DNA of 7,829 bases from assembly GCA_023424135.1 (NCBI GenBank), contig JAFAEH010000238.1, positions 1-7,829 on the forward strand, written 5' to 3'. The notes beneath the pieces are model-generated. The model did no database searches, was not told the origin of the DNA, and was given only the letters and a program-made list of their open reading frames with translations. This stretch comes from Actinomycetes bacterium. Its GTDB lineage: Bacteria > Actinomycetota > Actinomycetes > Actinomycetales > Cellulomonadaceae. Position 1 is the first letter of the stretch; each line of letters starts with the position of its first letter. A program made the position numbers and the translations under genes. Positions 1 to 6,085 of this stretch are shown piece after piece.

Positions 1-40
1 CTGCGCCGGTGGCGCGGGCGCGCGCAGCGCGTGTCCTGAC

Positions 41-565
41 CTAGGCGGGCGACGCCATCGACGGCGTGGGCACCGGCAGGGTCGCGAGCTCGGCGGCGAT
101 CTCGTCGGCCCACGCCCCGACCGCGGCCATGTCACGGTGGTCGCCCTCGCGGGCACGGCCGCCGGCGATGATCGCGCGCTCGGTGAACGAGAGCACGGAC
201 CGGTCGAGCCGCCCGCGGAAGCTGCGGTGCCCGCGCGCGCCGATGCGCTCGCGCAGCGCCGCGACCTCGAGCGGGGAGTTCGCCGAGTTCGCCGGCTGCG
301 TGGCCAGACCGGACGAGAAGACCCACACGGGCCGGGTCCGCAGGTCCTCGGCGAACCGCGCGGCGAGCTCGCGCGCGGCAGGCAGCCAGTGCGCGGTGTA
401 GACGGCCGAGCCCAGGACGACGGCGTCGTGGCCGTCCACCGAGACGACGTCCTCGGGGGCGCACTGGTCGACCTCGTGCCCGTGGGCGCGCAGCCGTCGG
501 GCGATCACCTCGCCGATCTCCCAGGTGCCGTGGTGGCGTGACGCCACTGCCAGCAGGACGCGCAT
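41..565 (-). CDS. Flavodoxin domain-containing protein
   Basis: This encodes a 174-residue protein with a flavodoxin-like fold, expected to bind FMN and act as a cytoplasmic electron carrier or small oxidoreductase; its partner is unknown. The N-terminus is a hydrophobic beta strand followed by an SRHHGT loop (residues 9-14) where flavodoxins hold the FMN phosphate. GSAVYTAHW (52-60) and FSSG (83-86) match the later flavin-contacting loops of the HemG/flavodoxin-5-like group. A GDHRD segment (141-145) precedes the last helix, as is usual for actinobacterial members. The long open frame continues upstream, but the ATG at 565 is chosen because GAGGGAGG (positions 577 to 570) lies just before it and because homology begins there. 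The MarR gene lies 106 bp upstream on the same strand, so co-transcription is possible. The fold is seen fairly clearly; redox partner and physiological role cannot be told. Confidence 0.9.
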   Translation of the reverse strand: MRVLLAVASRHHGTWEIGEVIARRLRAHGHEVDQCAPEDVVSVDGHDAVVLGSAVYTAHWLPAARELAARFAEDLRTRPVWVFSSGLATQPANSANSPLEVAALRERIGARGHRSFRGRLDRSVLSFTERAIIAGGRAREGDHRDMAAVGAWADEIAAELATLPVPTPSMASPA

Positions 566-671
566 CGTCCCTCCCTCGCCGGTCGTCGGCGGGCCGGAGC
601 GCCCGTCGACCTCCATCGTCGCGGGGCGGGTCGCGCGTGTCGTGGGCCGGAGGTCCCCGGCACCGGTGCGC

Positions 672-1247
672 TCAGACGTCGTCCCCGCCGCCGCGCAGGG
701 GCCCGGGGGCGGGCAGGTCGGCCTGGGCCAGGCGCAGCCGCGTGCACAGGCGCTCGAGCGCGAGCAGGTCCTCGACGTCGAGCGCCCCGCCCACGAGCGC
801 GGCGATCGACCGGGCGTGCCGTCGTCCGATCTCCCGCTGCCGCTGCGAGCCGAGCTCGGTGAGGTGCACCGCCGTCCCCCGTCGGTCGCCCTCGACGGGT
901 CCGCGCCGCAGCAGCCCGTCCGCCTCGAGCCGGTCGACGAGCCGGGACAGCGACGGTTGCGTGAGCAGGCTGGTGGCGGCGATCTCGCGCAGCCGCAGCG
1001 CATGGCCCGGTGCACGCGACAGCGTGAACAGCACGTCGTACTCGCGCATGCTCATCCCGCCCCACACGTCGTCGCGCGCGAACCGGCGCACGAGCGTGAC
1101 CTGCGCCCGGAAGAGCGCCTCCCAGGCGTCGACGGCGGTGCGGACGTCGCCGTGCGCCTCGCTGCGCACACCGTCCGCCGCGGCTGTCGCGCCCGCGTTC
1201 CCGGGTCCGGGCGTCCTGCGTGCCTCGTCCGTCTGCTCGTCGGACAT
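672..1247 (-). CDS. MarR-family transcriptional regulator
   Basis: This encodes a 191-residue winged helix-turn-helix DNA-binding protein, expected to act as a dimer and usually as a repressor released by a small ligand or oxidant. Residues 1-35 are a low-complexity polar extension. The dimerisation helices then start around residue 36. SMREYDVLFTLSRAPG (66-81) is the typical MarR helix-2/3 region. The recognition helix region runs over TSLLTQPSLSRLVDRLEADG (92-111), and the wing carries DRRGTAVHLTELG (121-133). One cysteine (Cys168) lies in the C-terminal helix. The start at ATG 1247 has a GGAGGGCGGGG stretch upstream. The gene is divergent from the NYN gene across a 129-bp gap that holds a 13-bp palindrome (1348-1360), and it precedes the flavodoxin gene on the same strand. 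Those two neighbours are the natural candidate targets, by inference only. The ligand is unknown. Confidence 0.93.
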   Translation of the reverse strand: MSDEQTDEARRTPGPGNAGATAAADGVRSEAHGDVRTAVDAWEALFRAQVTLVRRFARDDVWGGMSMREYDVLFTLSRAPGHALRLREIAATSLLTQPSLSRLVDRLEADGLLRRGPVEGDRRGTAVHLTELGSQRQREIGRRHARSIAALVGGALDVEDLLALERLCTRLRLAQADLPAPGPLRGGGDDV

Positions 1248-1347
1248 CCGTCCCCGCCCTCCGCGACCCGGCCCGTCCGGTCCCGACGTCGTCGCCGTCG
1301 CTCCTCGCCGAGGCATCATGTCATCACGCGTCGACGGGGTGGCGGCC

Positions 1348-1360
1348 CGCACGCCGTGCG
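1348..1360. promoter_or_regulatory. Candidate operator palindrome in MarR/NYN divergent region
   Basis: The sequence reads CGCACG-C-CGTGCG, a perfect inverted repeat with a one-base centre. It ends 16 bp before the NYN start, inside the presumed -35/spacer region of that promoter. MarR proteins commonly bind short palindromes in their own divergent promoter region, so this is a candidate site for the adjacent regulator. Short GC palindromes are frequent by chance in this genome, so confidence is low. Confidence 0.3.
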
Positions 1361-1364
1361 CGTC

Positions 1365-1370
1365 TACGCT
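1365..1370 (+). promoter_or_regulatory. -10 element of leaderless NYN promoter
   Basis: TACGCT fits the actinobacterial TANNNT -10 consensus and lies 6 nt before the ATG at 1377. Transcription would then begin at or next to the A of the start codon. There is no Shine-Dalgarno sequence before this ATG, which agrees with a leaderless mRNA. No convincing -35 is visible. Confidence 0.55.
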
Positions 1371-1376
1371 GGGACG

Positions 1377-1940
1377 ATGAGCGAGACGGGCACGACGTAC
1401 CTGCTGGTCGACGGCGAGAACATCGACGCGACCCTCGGGTCCTCGATCCTGGGCGGGCGGCCGACCCCCGAGCAGCGTCCGCGCTGGGAGCGTGTGCTCG
1501 CCTTCGCGCAGCAGACGTGGCAGCAGCCGGTCAAGGCGCTGTTCTTCCTCAACGCGTCCAACGGGACGCTGCCGATGTCGTTCGTGCAGGCGCTCACCGC
1601 GATCGGGTTCGTGCCGATCCCGCTGTCCGGCGAGTCGTACGAGAAGGTCGTCGACATCGGTATCAAGCGCACGCTCGAGGCCATCGCGCAGCGCGACGGC
1701 GACGTGCTCCTGGCCAGCCACGACGGCGACTTCGCCCCGGAGGTCGGGCACCTGGTCGACACGGGCCGGCGCGTCGGGCTGCTCGCGTTCCGCGAGTTCA
1801 CGAGCCAGGCGCTGGCGGGTCTGTCGGCGCGCGGGCTCGAGACGTTCGACCTCGAGACGGACGTCGCGGCGTTCAACGTCCAGCTCCCGCGCCTGCGGAT
1901 CATCCCGCTCGAGGAGTTCGACCCGCTGCGCTACCTCTGA
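1377..1940 (+). CDS. NYN domain-containing protein (PIN-like nuclease fold)
   Basis: This encodes a 187-residue soluble protein that is essentially one NYN domain, a PIN-like fold predicted to bind a metal ion and cleave RNA. The acidic positions of the fold are visible: Asp12 and Glu14 in YLLVDGENID at the first strand, Asp93 in VVDIGIKR, and Asp116/Asp118 in LLASHDGDF. This is the usual NYN/LabA-like pattern, so a catalytic site appears intact. The C-terminal 30 residues end in a short hydrophobic and acidic tail (IIPLEEFDPLRYL). The ATG at 1377 is chosen because the homology-like region begins with the first strand right after it and because a -10 element sits 6 nt upstream. It is monocistronic, divergent from MarR and closed by a 15-bp hairpin. 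The substrate is unknown; a role in RNA processing or turnover is inferred from the family only. Confidence 0.88.
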   Translation: MSETGTTYLLVDGENIDATLGSSILGGRPTPEQRPRWERVLAFAQQTWQQPVKALFFLNASNGTLPMSFVQALTAIGFVPIPLSGESYEKVVDIGIKRTLEAIAQRDGDVLLASHDGDFAPEVGHLVDTGRRVGLLAFREFTSQALAGLSARGLETFDLETDVAAFNVQLPRLRIIPLEEFDPLRYL

Positions 1941-1948
1941 GGCGGCAC

Positions 1949-1991
1949 GCACGACGACCTCCCACCGGGGCCCGGCGGGAGGTCGTCGTGC
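1949..1991. terminator. Strong bidirectional hairpin terminator
   Basis: A perfect 15-bp inverted repeat (1949-1963 pairs with 1977-1991) surrounds a 13-nt loop that can itself form a small CCGG/CCGG helix. It begins 8 nt after the NYN stop and lies 28 nt beyond the stop of the convergent lipoprotein gene, so it can serve both transcripts. There is no U-tract, as is common in high-GC actinobacteria. Confidence 0.85.
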
Positions 1992-2019
1992 AGGCGACGC
2001 GGCGCGGCGTCGCCGACCG

Positions 2020-2853
2020 TCAGCCCGCGGGCGCGAAGCCCTGCGTGAGGGCCTCGTCGATCGTGGTCCGCACGTGGTCGGCGTGGTAGCCGTCCGCCGC
2101 CATGAACTCGATGCCGTGCGCGGTGCCCGAGACGTCGGTGACGATCGACGTCTTGTCGCCCCGCGCGACGAGCGCGGAGTCCGCGGCGGGGACCTGCGGG
2201 TCGTCGGTCGAGGAGAAGACCTGCAGCGGTCCCGTGAACTGGTTCGCCTCGGCGCGCGCGTCGACGTCGCCGTAGGTCGCGGGCGGGCTGAGCGCGACGA
2301 CGGCCACGGCACCCAGGTCGTCCGCCAGACCCGCGGCGAGCGTGCCACCGGCCGACGCGCCGACGAACGCGACCTGCTCGGCGCCCGTCGCGTGCAGCAC
2401 GTCGAGCGCCGCGTGGAACCCGGTCTCACCCGAGACCCCCCAGTCGTAGGTCGCGACGAGATAGCCGGAACCGGCCAGGCGCACGAGCTCGTCGGCCCAC
2501 TGGCACACGTCGCCGTCGACCTGCGGTGCGTACAGGACGCCCTTGGTGCCGGCTCCCGCCCACGCGACGTCGGCGCTGCCCTCGCCCTGCGCGACCGACG
2601 CGAACGCGACGCCGTCGCTGAGGCACTCGGGCCCCTGCGCGGGGACCATCTCGACCGGTGCGCTCTCGAGCATCGTCGGCTCCTGCGGCGCGTCGGCCTG
2701 GGCGGCGTCGCCGGTCTGCGGCTCGGTGCCGGTCGAGCACGCGGTCAGCAGGCCGAGCGCGAGCGCGGCACCGGCGAGCCGGGCGGCGGGACGCGCGCGG
2801 TGGGCGCGGGCGGGGCGGGGACGGGGGGACGGGAGGTCGGTTCGCAGACGCAC
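2020..2853 (-). CDS. Lipoprotein with alpha/beta-hydrolase fold, catalytic residues intact
   Basis: This encodes a 277-residue secreted lipoprotein. It has an Arg-rich n-region, a hydrophobic stretch and a lipobox LTAC with lipidated Cys39. A 30-residue low-complexity linker leads to an alpha/beta-hydrolase domain (about 75-275) like dienelactone-hydrolase or esterase relatives. A catalytic triad can be proposed: nucleophile Ser167 in GASAGG, an acid at Asp217 or Asp218 in STDDPQVP, and His246 in GTAHGIEF. Cys77 and Cys117 are also present in the neighbouring paralog and could form a disulphide outside the cell. The start is GTG at 2853, either leaderless (TAGGAA 6 nt upstream) or read from the weak AGGA in that same element. 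The paralog lies 147 bp upstream on the same strand with its own terminator, so this gene is probably transcribed separately. The substrate is unknown; an ester or polysaccharide-acyl substrate at the cell surface is a guess. Confidence 0.85.
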   Translation of the reverse strand: MRLRTDLPSPRPRPARAHRARPAARLAGAALALGLLTACSTGTEPQTGDAAQADAPQEPTMLESAPVEMVPAQGPECLSDGVAFASVAQGEGSADVAWAGAGTKGVLYAPQVDGDVCQWADELVRLAGSGYLVATYDWGVSGETGFHAALDVLHATGAEQVAFVGASAGGTLAAGLADDLGAVAVVALSPPATYGDVDARAEANQFTGPLQVFSSTDDPQVPAADSALVARGDKTSIVTDVSGTAHGIEFMAADGYHADHVRTTIDEALTQGFAPAG

Positions 2854-2859
2854 AAGAGG

Positions 2860-2913
2860 TTCCTAGGCGGTGGGCGCGGCGGGGACAAGGGACACCGGCC
2901 GGGTTAAACGTTT
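2860..2913 (-). promoter_or_regulatory. Promoter and candidate operator of downstream lipoprotein
   Basis: Read on the minus strand, AAACGTTT (2913-2906) is followed by 17 nt, TTGTCC as -35 (2888-2883), a 17-nt spacer, TAGGAA as -10 (2865-2860), 6 nt and the GTG start. The AT-rich palindrome stands out in its GC-rich surroundings, and its CG-centred symmetry resembles LacI/GalR-family operators. Its centre is about 57 bp before the start codon. The same layout precedes the paralog, which supports function. The regulator is not in the window. Confidence 0.55.
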
Positions 2914-2945
2914 CTGGACATTCCGGGCGGCGCACCGGGTGACGG

Positions 2946-2984
2946 CCGGGCGGGTGACGGGAGGGGAAGGCGCCACCCGCCCGG
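2946..2984 (-). terminator. Hairpin terminator after upstream lipoprotein
   Basis: A perfect 11-bp stem (2946-2956 with 2974-2984) encloses a 17-nt purine-rich loop. It starts 16 nt beyond the stop of the minus-strand gene 3001-3942 and lies ahead of the promoter of the next lipoprotein gene. It therefore separates the two paralogs into independent transcripts. No U-tract is present. Confidence 0.7.
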
Positions 2985-3000
2985 TCGTCGTCGCGGTGCG

Positions 3001-3942
3001 TCAGCGCGGCGCGAAGCCGGAGCCCAGCGTCGCGTCGATCACCGCCTGCACCGCGTCCCCGTGCTCGCCGTCGAGCAGGGCCAGACCGTGCGCCGCCCCG
3101 GGGACGAGCGTCAGCGCGTCGTCCCCCGGTGCGACGAGCGCGCTGTCGGAGGCCGGCACGACGGGGTCGTCCTGCGACGCGACCACGTGCAGCGGACCGT
3201 CGAAGGCGCTCACCTCGGCGCGGGCGTCGGCGCCGTCGAGCGTCGCGGCAGGGCTGAGCGCGACGACCGACGTCGCTCCGAGGTCGGCCGCGAGCGCGGC
3301 CGCCCACGTGCCGCCCTCGCCCGCGCCGAGCAGCGCGACCTCCTGGGCTCCGATGAGGCGCAGCACGTCGATCGCGGCGTCGAACGACCCCGGCGCGCTG
3401 CTGCCCCACACGAACGTCGCGACGAGGTGACCGTCGACCGCCAGGCGCACCATCTCGTCCGCCCAGGCGCACAGGTCACCGTCCGCGGGCGGGGCGAGCA
3501 CGACCGCGCGGGTGCCCGAGCCCGTCCATGCCACCGTCGTCGGGTCGGCCGGGTCCCCGATGCCGGAGACGGCGAACCCCGCGGGCAGGCACGCGGGCGC
3601 GTCGACGGGGGTCATCTGGACGGGCGGACCGTCCGGGGTCGGCTCGGGCGTCGGCCCGTCCGTCGGGTCGGGCGTGGACCCGTCGGTGGGCTCGGGGGTG
3701 GGTGCGACGGTGGGCTGGGCCGTGACGGTCGGCTTCGGTGCGGCGGTGGGTCGTGGAGGGTGGCCGAAGCCGGGGCGGCAGCCGGCGAGCAGGACGACGG
3801 CGAGCGTCCCGACGGCGACGGCGGTCAGCCGGCGACGGGTGCGGGTGCGCCGACCGCGCGGGTCGATCGGGGTCGAGCCGGAGGCGGGGACGAGCAGCTC
3901 GGACGGACGAGGGACGGGCGCGGCGTCGAGAGGAGCTTCCAT
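3001..3942 (-). CDS. Paralogous lipoprotein, alpha/beta-hydrolase fold lacking the nucleophile serine
   Basis: This encodes a 313-residue lipoprotein paralogous to the product of 2020-2853, with about half the residues of the mature domain identical by eye. A 30-residue cytoplasmic N-terminus ends in RRTRTRRR, then a hydrophobic segment and lipobox LAGC (Cys55). Residues 62-110 are a Pro/Thr/Asp linker with an octapeptide repeat, longer than in its paralog. The hydrolase domain follows (about 115-310). The nucleophile elbow reads GAGEGG at 206-211, so the position of Ser167 in the paralog is Gly208. The acid region (SQDDP, 256-260) and His285 (GAAHG) are kept, as is the Cys118/Cys158 pair. 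It may be a binding or sensing protein, or use a different chemistry. ATG 3942 is chosen because it sits 6 nt after TACGAA, exactly like its paralog. ATG 3948 and TTG 3978 are also in frame; none has a Shine-Dalgarno. Confidence 0.83.
   Translation of the reverse strand: MEAPLDAAPVPRPSELLVPASGSTPIDPRGRRTRTRRRLTAVAVGTLAVVLLAGCRPGFGHPPRPTAAPKPTVTAQPTVAPTPEPTDGSTPDPTDGPTPEPTPDGPPVQMTPVDAPACLPAGFAVSGIGDPADPTTVAWTGSGTRAVVLAPPADGDLCAWADEMVRLAVDGHLVATFVWGSSAPGSFDAAIDVLRLIGAQEVALLGAGEGGTWAAALAADLGATSVVALSPAATLDGADARAEVSAFDGPLHVVASQDDPVVPASDSALVAPGDDALTLVPGAAHGLALLDGEHGDAVQAVIDATLGSGFAPR
3628..3699 (-). repeat. Degenerate 24-bp tandem repeat encoding a Pro/Thr linker
   Basis: Three 24-bp units within the lipoprotein gene encode an octapeptide of the form TP(E/D)PTDG(S/P), at residues 82-105 of the 313-residue product. 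The third unit is diverged (TPEPTPDG). Such linkers usually lift a lipid-anchored domain away from the membrane or through the cell wall, and repeat number often varies between strains. Confidence 0.65.
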
Positions 3943-3948
3943 ATCCAT

Positions 3949-4003
3949 TTCGTAACGATCGCCCGAAAGGTCACGCAATGGTCACGATGTCCCGGAAACG
4001 TTT
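3949..4003 (-). promoter_or_regulatory. Promoter and candidate operator of upstream lipoprotein
   Basis: Read on the minus strand, AAACGTTT (4003-3996) lies inside the perfect 10-bp palindrome GAAACGTTTC (3995-4004). It is followed by 17 nt, TTGCGT as -35 (3978-3973), an 18-nt spacer, TACGAA as -10 (3954-3949), then 6 nt and ATG 3942. The arrangement matches that of the other lipoprotein gene element for element. A direct repeat CGTGACC-ATTG-CGTGACC also overlaps the -35. Confidence 0.55.
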
Positions 4004-4122
4004 CGGCCACGTCCGGGCGACGCGCGTGGTGGGGATCGCACCCGTCGCCCCGCCCGACCTGCCCCCGACGCCCCCGCCGGCCGGGGCCGCGGCTCCGGGC
4101 CCCGTGGAGGGCCGGGACGCGC

Positions 4123-4128
4123 TAGCGT
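4123..4128 (+). promoter_or_regulatory. -10 element of leaderless HIT promoter
   Basis: TAGCGT matches TANNNT and lies 7 nt before ATG 4136, a spacing typical of leaderless actinobacterial transcripts. This decides the start: the in-frame GTG at 4127 overlaps the -10 itself and would lie upstream of the expected transcription start. A clear -35 is not visible. Confidence 0.55.
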
Positions 4129-4135
4129 GAGCCGC

Positions 4136-4582
4136 ATGCCGACGCTGTTCACCCGCATCATCGACGGCGAGATCCCCGGACGCTTCGTCTGGGCGGACGA
4201 GCGTGCAGTCGCCTTCCTCACGATCGCGCCCATCACCGACGGCCACGCGCTCGTCGTCCCGCGCGACGAGGTCGTCCAGCTGACCGACGCAGCCGACGAC
4301 CTGCTCGCGCACCTCGTGACCGTCGCCAAGGCCGTCGGACGCGCGCAGCAGGCCGCGTGGGACGCGCCCCGCGCCGCGCTGCTCGTCGCCGGGTTCGAGG
4401 TCCCGCACCTGCACCTGCACGTGCTGCCCGCGTGGGACGAGGCGAGCCTGACGTTCGCGAACGCGCGGTCCGACGTGCCGGGCGACGAGCTCGACGCGGC
4501 GGCCGACCGGCTGCGTGACGCACTGCGCGCGACCGGCAACGGCACGCACGTCCCCGCCGACGCGTCGTCCCCGGACCTGTGA
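4136..4582 (+). CDS. HIT family protein (histidine-triad nucleotide hydrolase/transferase)
   Basis: This encodes a 148-residue cytoplasmic protein of the HIT superfamily, Hint/Fhit-like, expected to hydrolyse nucleoside phosphoramidates or dinucleoside polyphosphates. The N-terminus TLFTRIIDGEIP is the typical opening, followed by DERAVAFLTIAPITDGHALV with the conserved strand and the glycine-histidine that precede the core helix. The signature HLHLHV lies at 91-96, with the catalytic central His93 flanked by His91 and His95. Length is normal for the family. The C-terminal 20 residues are variable and probably disordered. ATG 4136 is preferred to the in-frame GTG 4127 on promoter spacing. NhaA follows 58 nt downstream on the same strand without a visible terminator, so the two may be co-transcribed; no functional link is known. 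Exact substrate is not predictable. Confidence 0.92.
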   Translation: MPTLFTRIIDGEIPGRFVWADERAVAFLTIAPITDGHALVVPRDEVVQLTDAADDLLAHLVTVAKAVGRAQQAAWDAPRAALLVAGFEVPHLHLHVLPAWDEASLTFANARSDVPGDELDAAADRLRDALRATGNGTHVPADASSPDL

Positions 4583-4640
4583 CCCCGCGCCCCCGGACGC
4601 CGTCGGCCCGCCCCGCCGCACGTCGCTCCCGGAGGGCACG

Positions 4641-6083
4641 CTGAGCAGCGCCGACGCCCCGGGCGCAGCGCCCGCCGCGACACCACCGGGGCCCGCGCCG
4701 CGTCCGACGCTGCGCGAGCGCGTGCTGCGACGCACGCACGTGCGCGAGAAGGTCTCGACGCTCGCACCCGCCGTCCGCACGTTCCTCGCGACCGAGGCGG
4801 GCAGCGCCGTCGTCCTGCTGGGCGCGACGCTCGCGGCGCTCGTGTGGGCGAACTCGCCGTGGCGCGACGCGTACACCGCGCTGTGGCACACGCCCGCGGG
4901 CGTCGTCCTCGGCGACGGGGGGCTCGTGCTCGACCTGCAGCACTGGGTCAACGACCTCGCGATGGCCGTGTTCTTCGCGGTCGTCGGGCTCGAGATCAAC
5001 CGCGAGGCGACCCGCGGCGAGCTGCGCGACCCGCGTGCCGTCGCCGTCCCGGCGCTCGGCGCGCTCGGCGGGCTGCTGGTCCCGGTGCTGATCTTCCTGG
5101 CGTTCAACGCGGGCACCGAGGCGGCACGCGGCTGGGGTGTCGTGATGTCGACCGACACCGCGTTCCTCGTCGGCGTGCTCGCGCTGTTCGGCCCGCGCTG
5201 CCCGGACCGGTTGCGGCTGTTCCTGCTGACCCTCGCGATCGTCGACGACATCGGGGCGATCGCCGCGATGGCCGTCTTCTACACCGACGACGTCGACGTG
5301 CGTGCCCTGCTGGTCGCGGCCGTCCTCACGCTCGCGCTGGTCGCGCTGCGGCTGCGGCGCGTGTGGCGGCTGACCCCGTACGTCGTCGTCGGCCTCGCGC
5401 TGTGGGGCGCGGTGCTCGCGTCCGGTGTGCACGCGACCTTCGCGGGTGTGCTGGTCGGTCTGCTCGTGCCCACGTCGCTGCCGCACGAGCGCCGACGTCA
5501 GGAGGTCGCGGTGCACGCGCGCCGCTTCCTCACCGAGGGCGGCGCCGACCGCGAGCACGCCGCCGAGCTCGCGGGGCGTGCGGCCGTCCCCGCGGGCGAC
5601 CGCCTGCAGCGCGTGCTGCACCCCTGGAGCGCGTTCGTCGTCGTGCCGCTGTTCGGCCTCGCGAACGCCGGCGTCCGGCTGGACCCTGCGACGCTCGCGG
5701 ACGCCTTCGGCTCACGGCTGACCCTCGGCATCGCCGTGGCGCTCGTGCTCGGCAACGCCGTCGGCATCACGGGCGCCGCGACGCTCGCGCTGCGGCTGCG
5801 GCTCGGGGACCTGCCCGGGCTCGTGCGGTGGGGTCACGTGCTCGGCGGCGCGGTGCTCGCAGGGATCGGGTTCACGATCTCGCTGTTCATCGCGCAGCTC
5901 GCGTTCGACGACCCCGTGCTGCTCGAGCGCGCCAAGATCGGTGTGCTCGCGGGATCGCTCGTGGCCGCCGTCGCCGGGTCGCTGCTGCTGCGCTGGCTCG
6001 GCGAGCGGCTGCCGCTGTGCTCTCCCCCGCGCCTGCCGCCGACGCTGCCGCCGCTGCCGTGGCGTTCCCCGGACCCGCGCTGA
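4641..6083 (+). CDS. nhaA: Na+/H+ antiporter NhaA
   Basis: This encodes a polytopic inner-membrane antiporter exchanging cytoplasmic Na+ (or Li+) for protons, of about 480 residues in the 4641 frame. Hydrophobic helices run from about residue 51 to 453. Landmarks shared with E. coli NhaA are VGLEINRE (Glu118, Arg121, equivalent to Glu78/Arg81), MSTDTAF (Asp172, equivalent to Asp133), IVDDIGAIA (Asp202-Asp203, equivalent to Asp163-Asp164) and SGVHAT (His264, equivalent to His225). The residue equivalent to Lys300 is Asn372 (LGNAVGI). The C-terminus is a short proline-rich tail, without the thioredoxin domain fused in some actinobacterial homologues. The start is uncertain. CTG 4641 has GGAGG 5 nt before it, while GTG 4515 (inside the HIT gene) and GTG 4722 are in frame but lack a ribosome site. 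It probably forms a unit with the HIT gene. Confidence 0.93.
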   Translation: MSSADAPGAAPAATPPGPAPRPTLRERVLRRTHVREKVSTLAPAVRTFLATEAGSAVVLLGATLAALVWANSPWRDAYTALWHTPAGVVLGDGGLVLDLQHWVNDLAMAVFFAVVGLEINREATRGELRDPRAVAVPALGALGGLLVPVLIFLAFNAGTEAARGWGVVMSTDTAFLVGVLALFGPRCPDRLRLFLLTLAIVDDIGAIAAMAVFYTDDVDVRALLVAAVLTLALVALRLRRVWRLTPYVVVGLALWGAVLASGVHATFAGVLVGLLVPTSLPHERRRQEVAVHARRFLTEGGADREHAAELAGRAAVPAGDRLQRVLHPWSAFVVVPLFGLANAGVRLDPATLADAFGSRLTLGIAVALVLGNAVGITGAATLALRLRLGDLPGLVRWGHVLGGAVLAGIGFTISLFIAQLAFDDPVLLERAKIGVLAGSLVAAVAGSLLLRWLGERLPLCSPPRLPPTLPPLPWRSPDPR

Positions 6084-6085
6084 CG

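Noticed and set aside
1..40. GC-rich repeat-like stretch at the left edge, past the flavodoxin stop
   Set aside because: Alternating CG bases give weak self-complementarity, but no clear stem-loop could be defined before the window edge.
662..671. Palindrome GCACCGGTGC just after the MarR stop as terminator or operator
   Set aside because: It has no loop, is only about 10 bp and is expected by chance at this base composition.
566..1015. Upstream extension of the flavodoxin frame into the MarR gene
   Set aside because: The extension is antisense-like, Arg/Cys-rich sequence in another frame of MarR. The ATG at 565 has a good ribosome site and begins the domain.
1248..2429. Long minus-strand open frame continuous with the MarR frame, antisense to the NYN gene
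   Set aside because: The translation upstream of the MarR start is Arg/Ser/Pro-rich with no domain, and it covers a clear NYN gene and the terminator hairpin. It is an open frame caused by high GC.
3061..4125. Plus-strand 354-codon open frame opposite the upstream lipoprotein gene
   Set aside because: Low-complexity Arg/Gly-rich translation and no motif. The opposite strand shows a signal peptide, lipobox and hydrolase domain.
4233..5621. Long minus-strand open frames opposite the HIT and nhaA genes
   Set aside because: His/Arg/Gln-rich shadow translations with no recognisable domain, overlying two well-supported genes.
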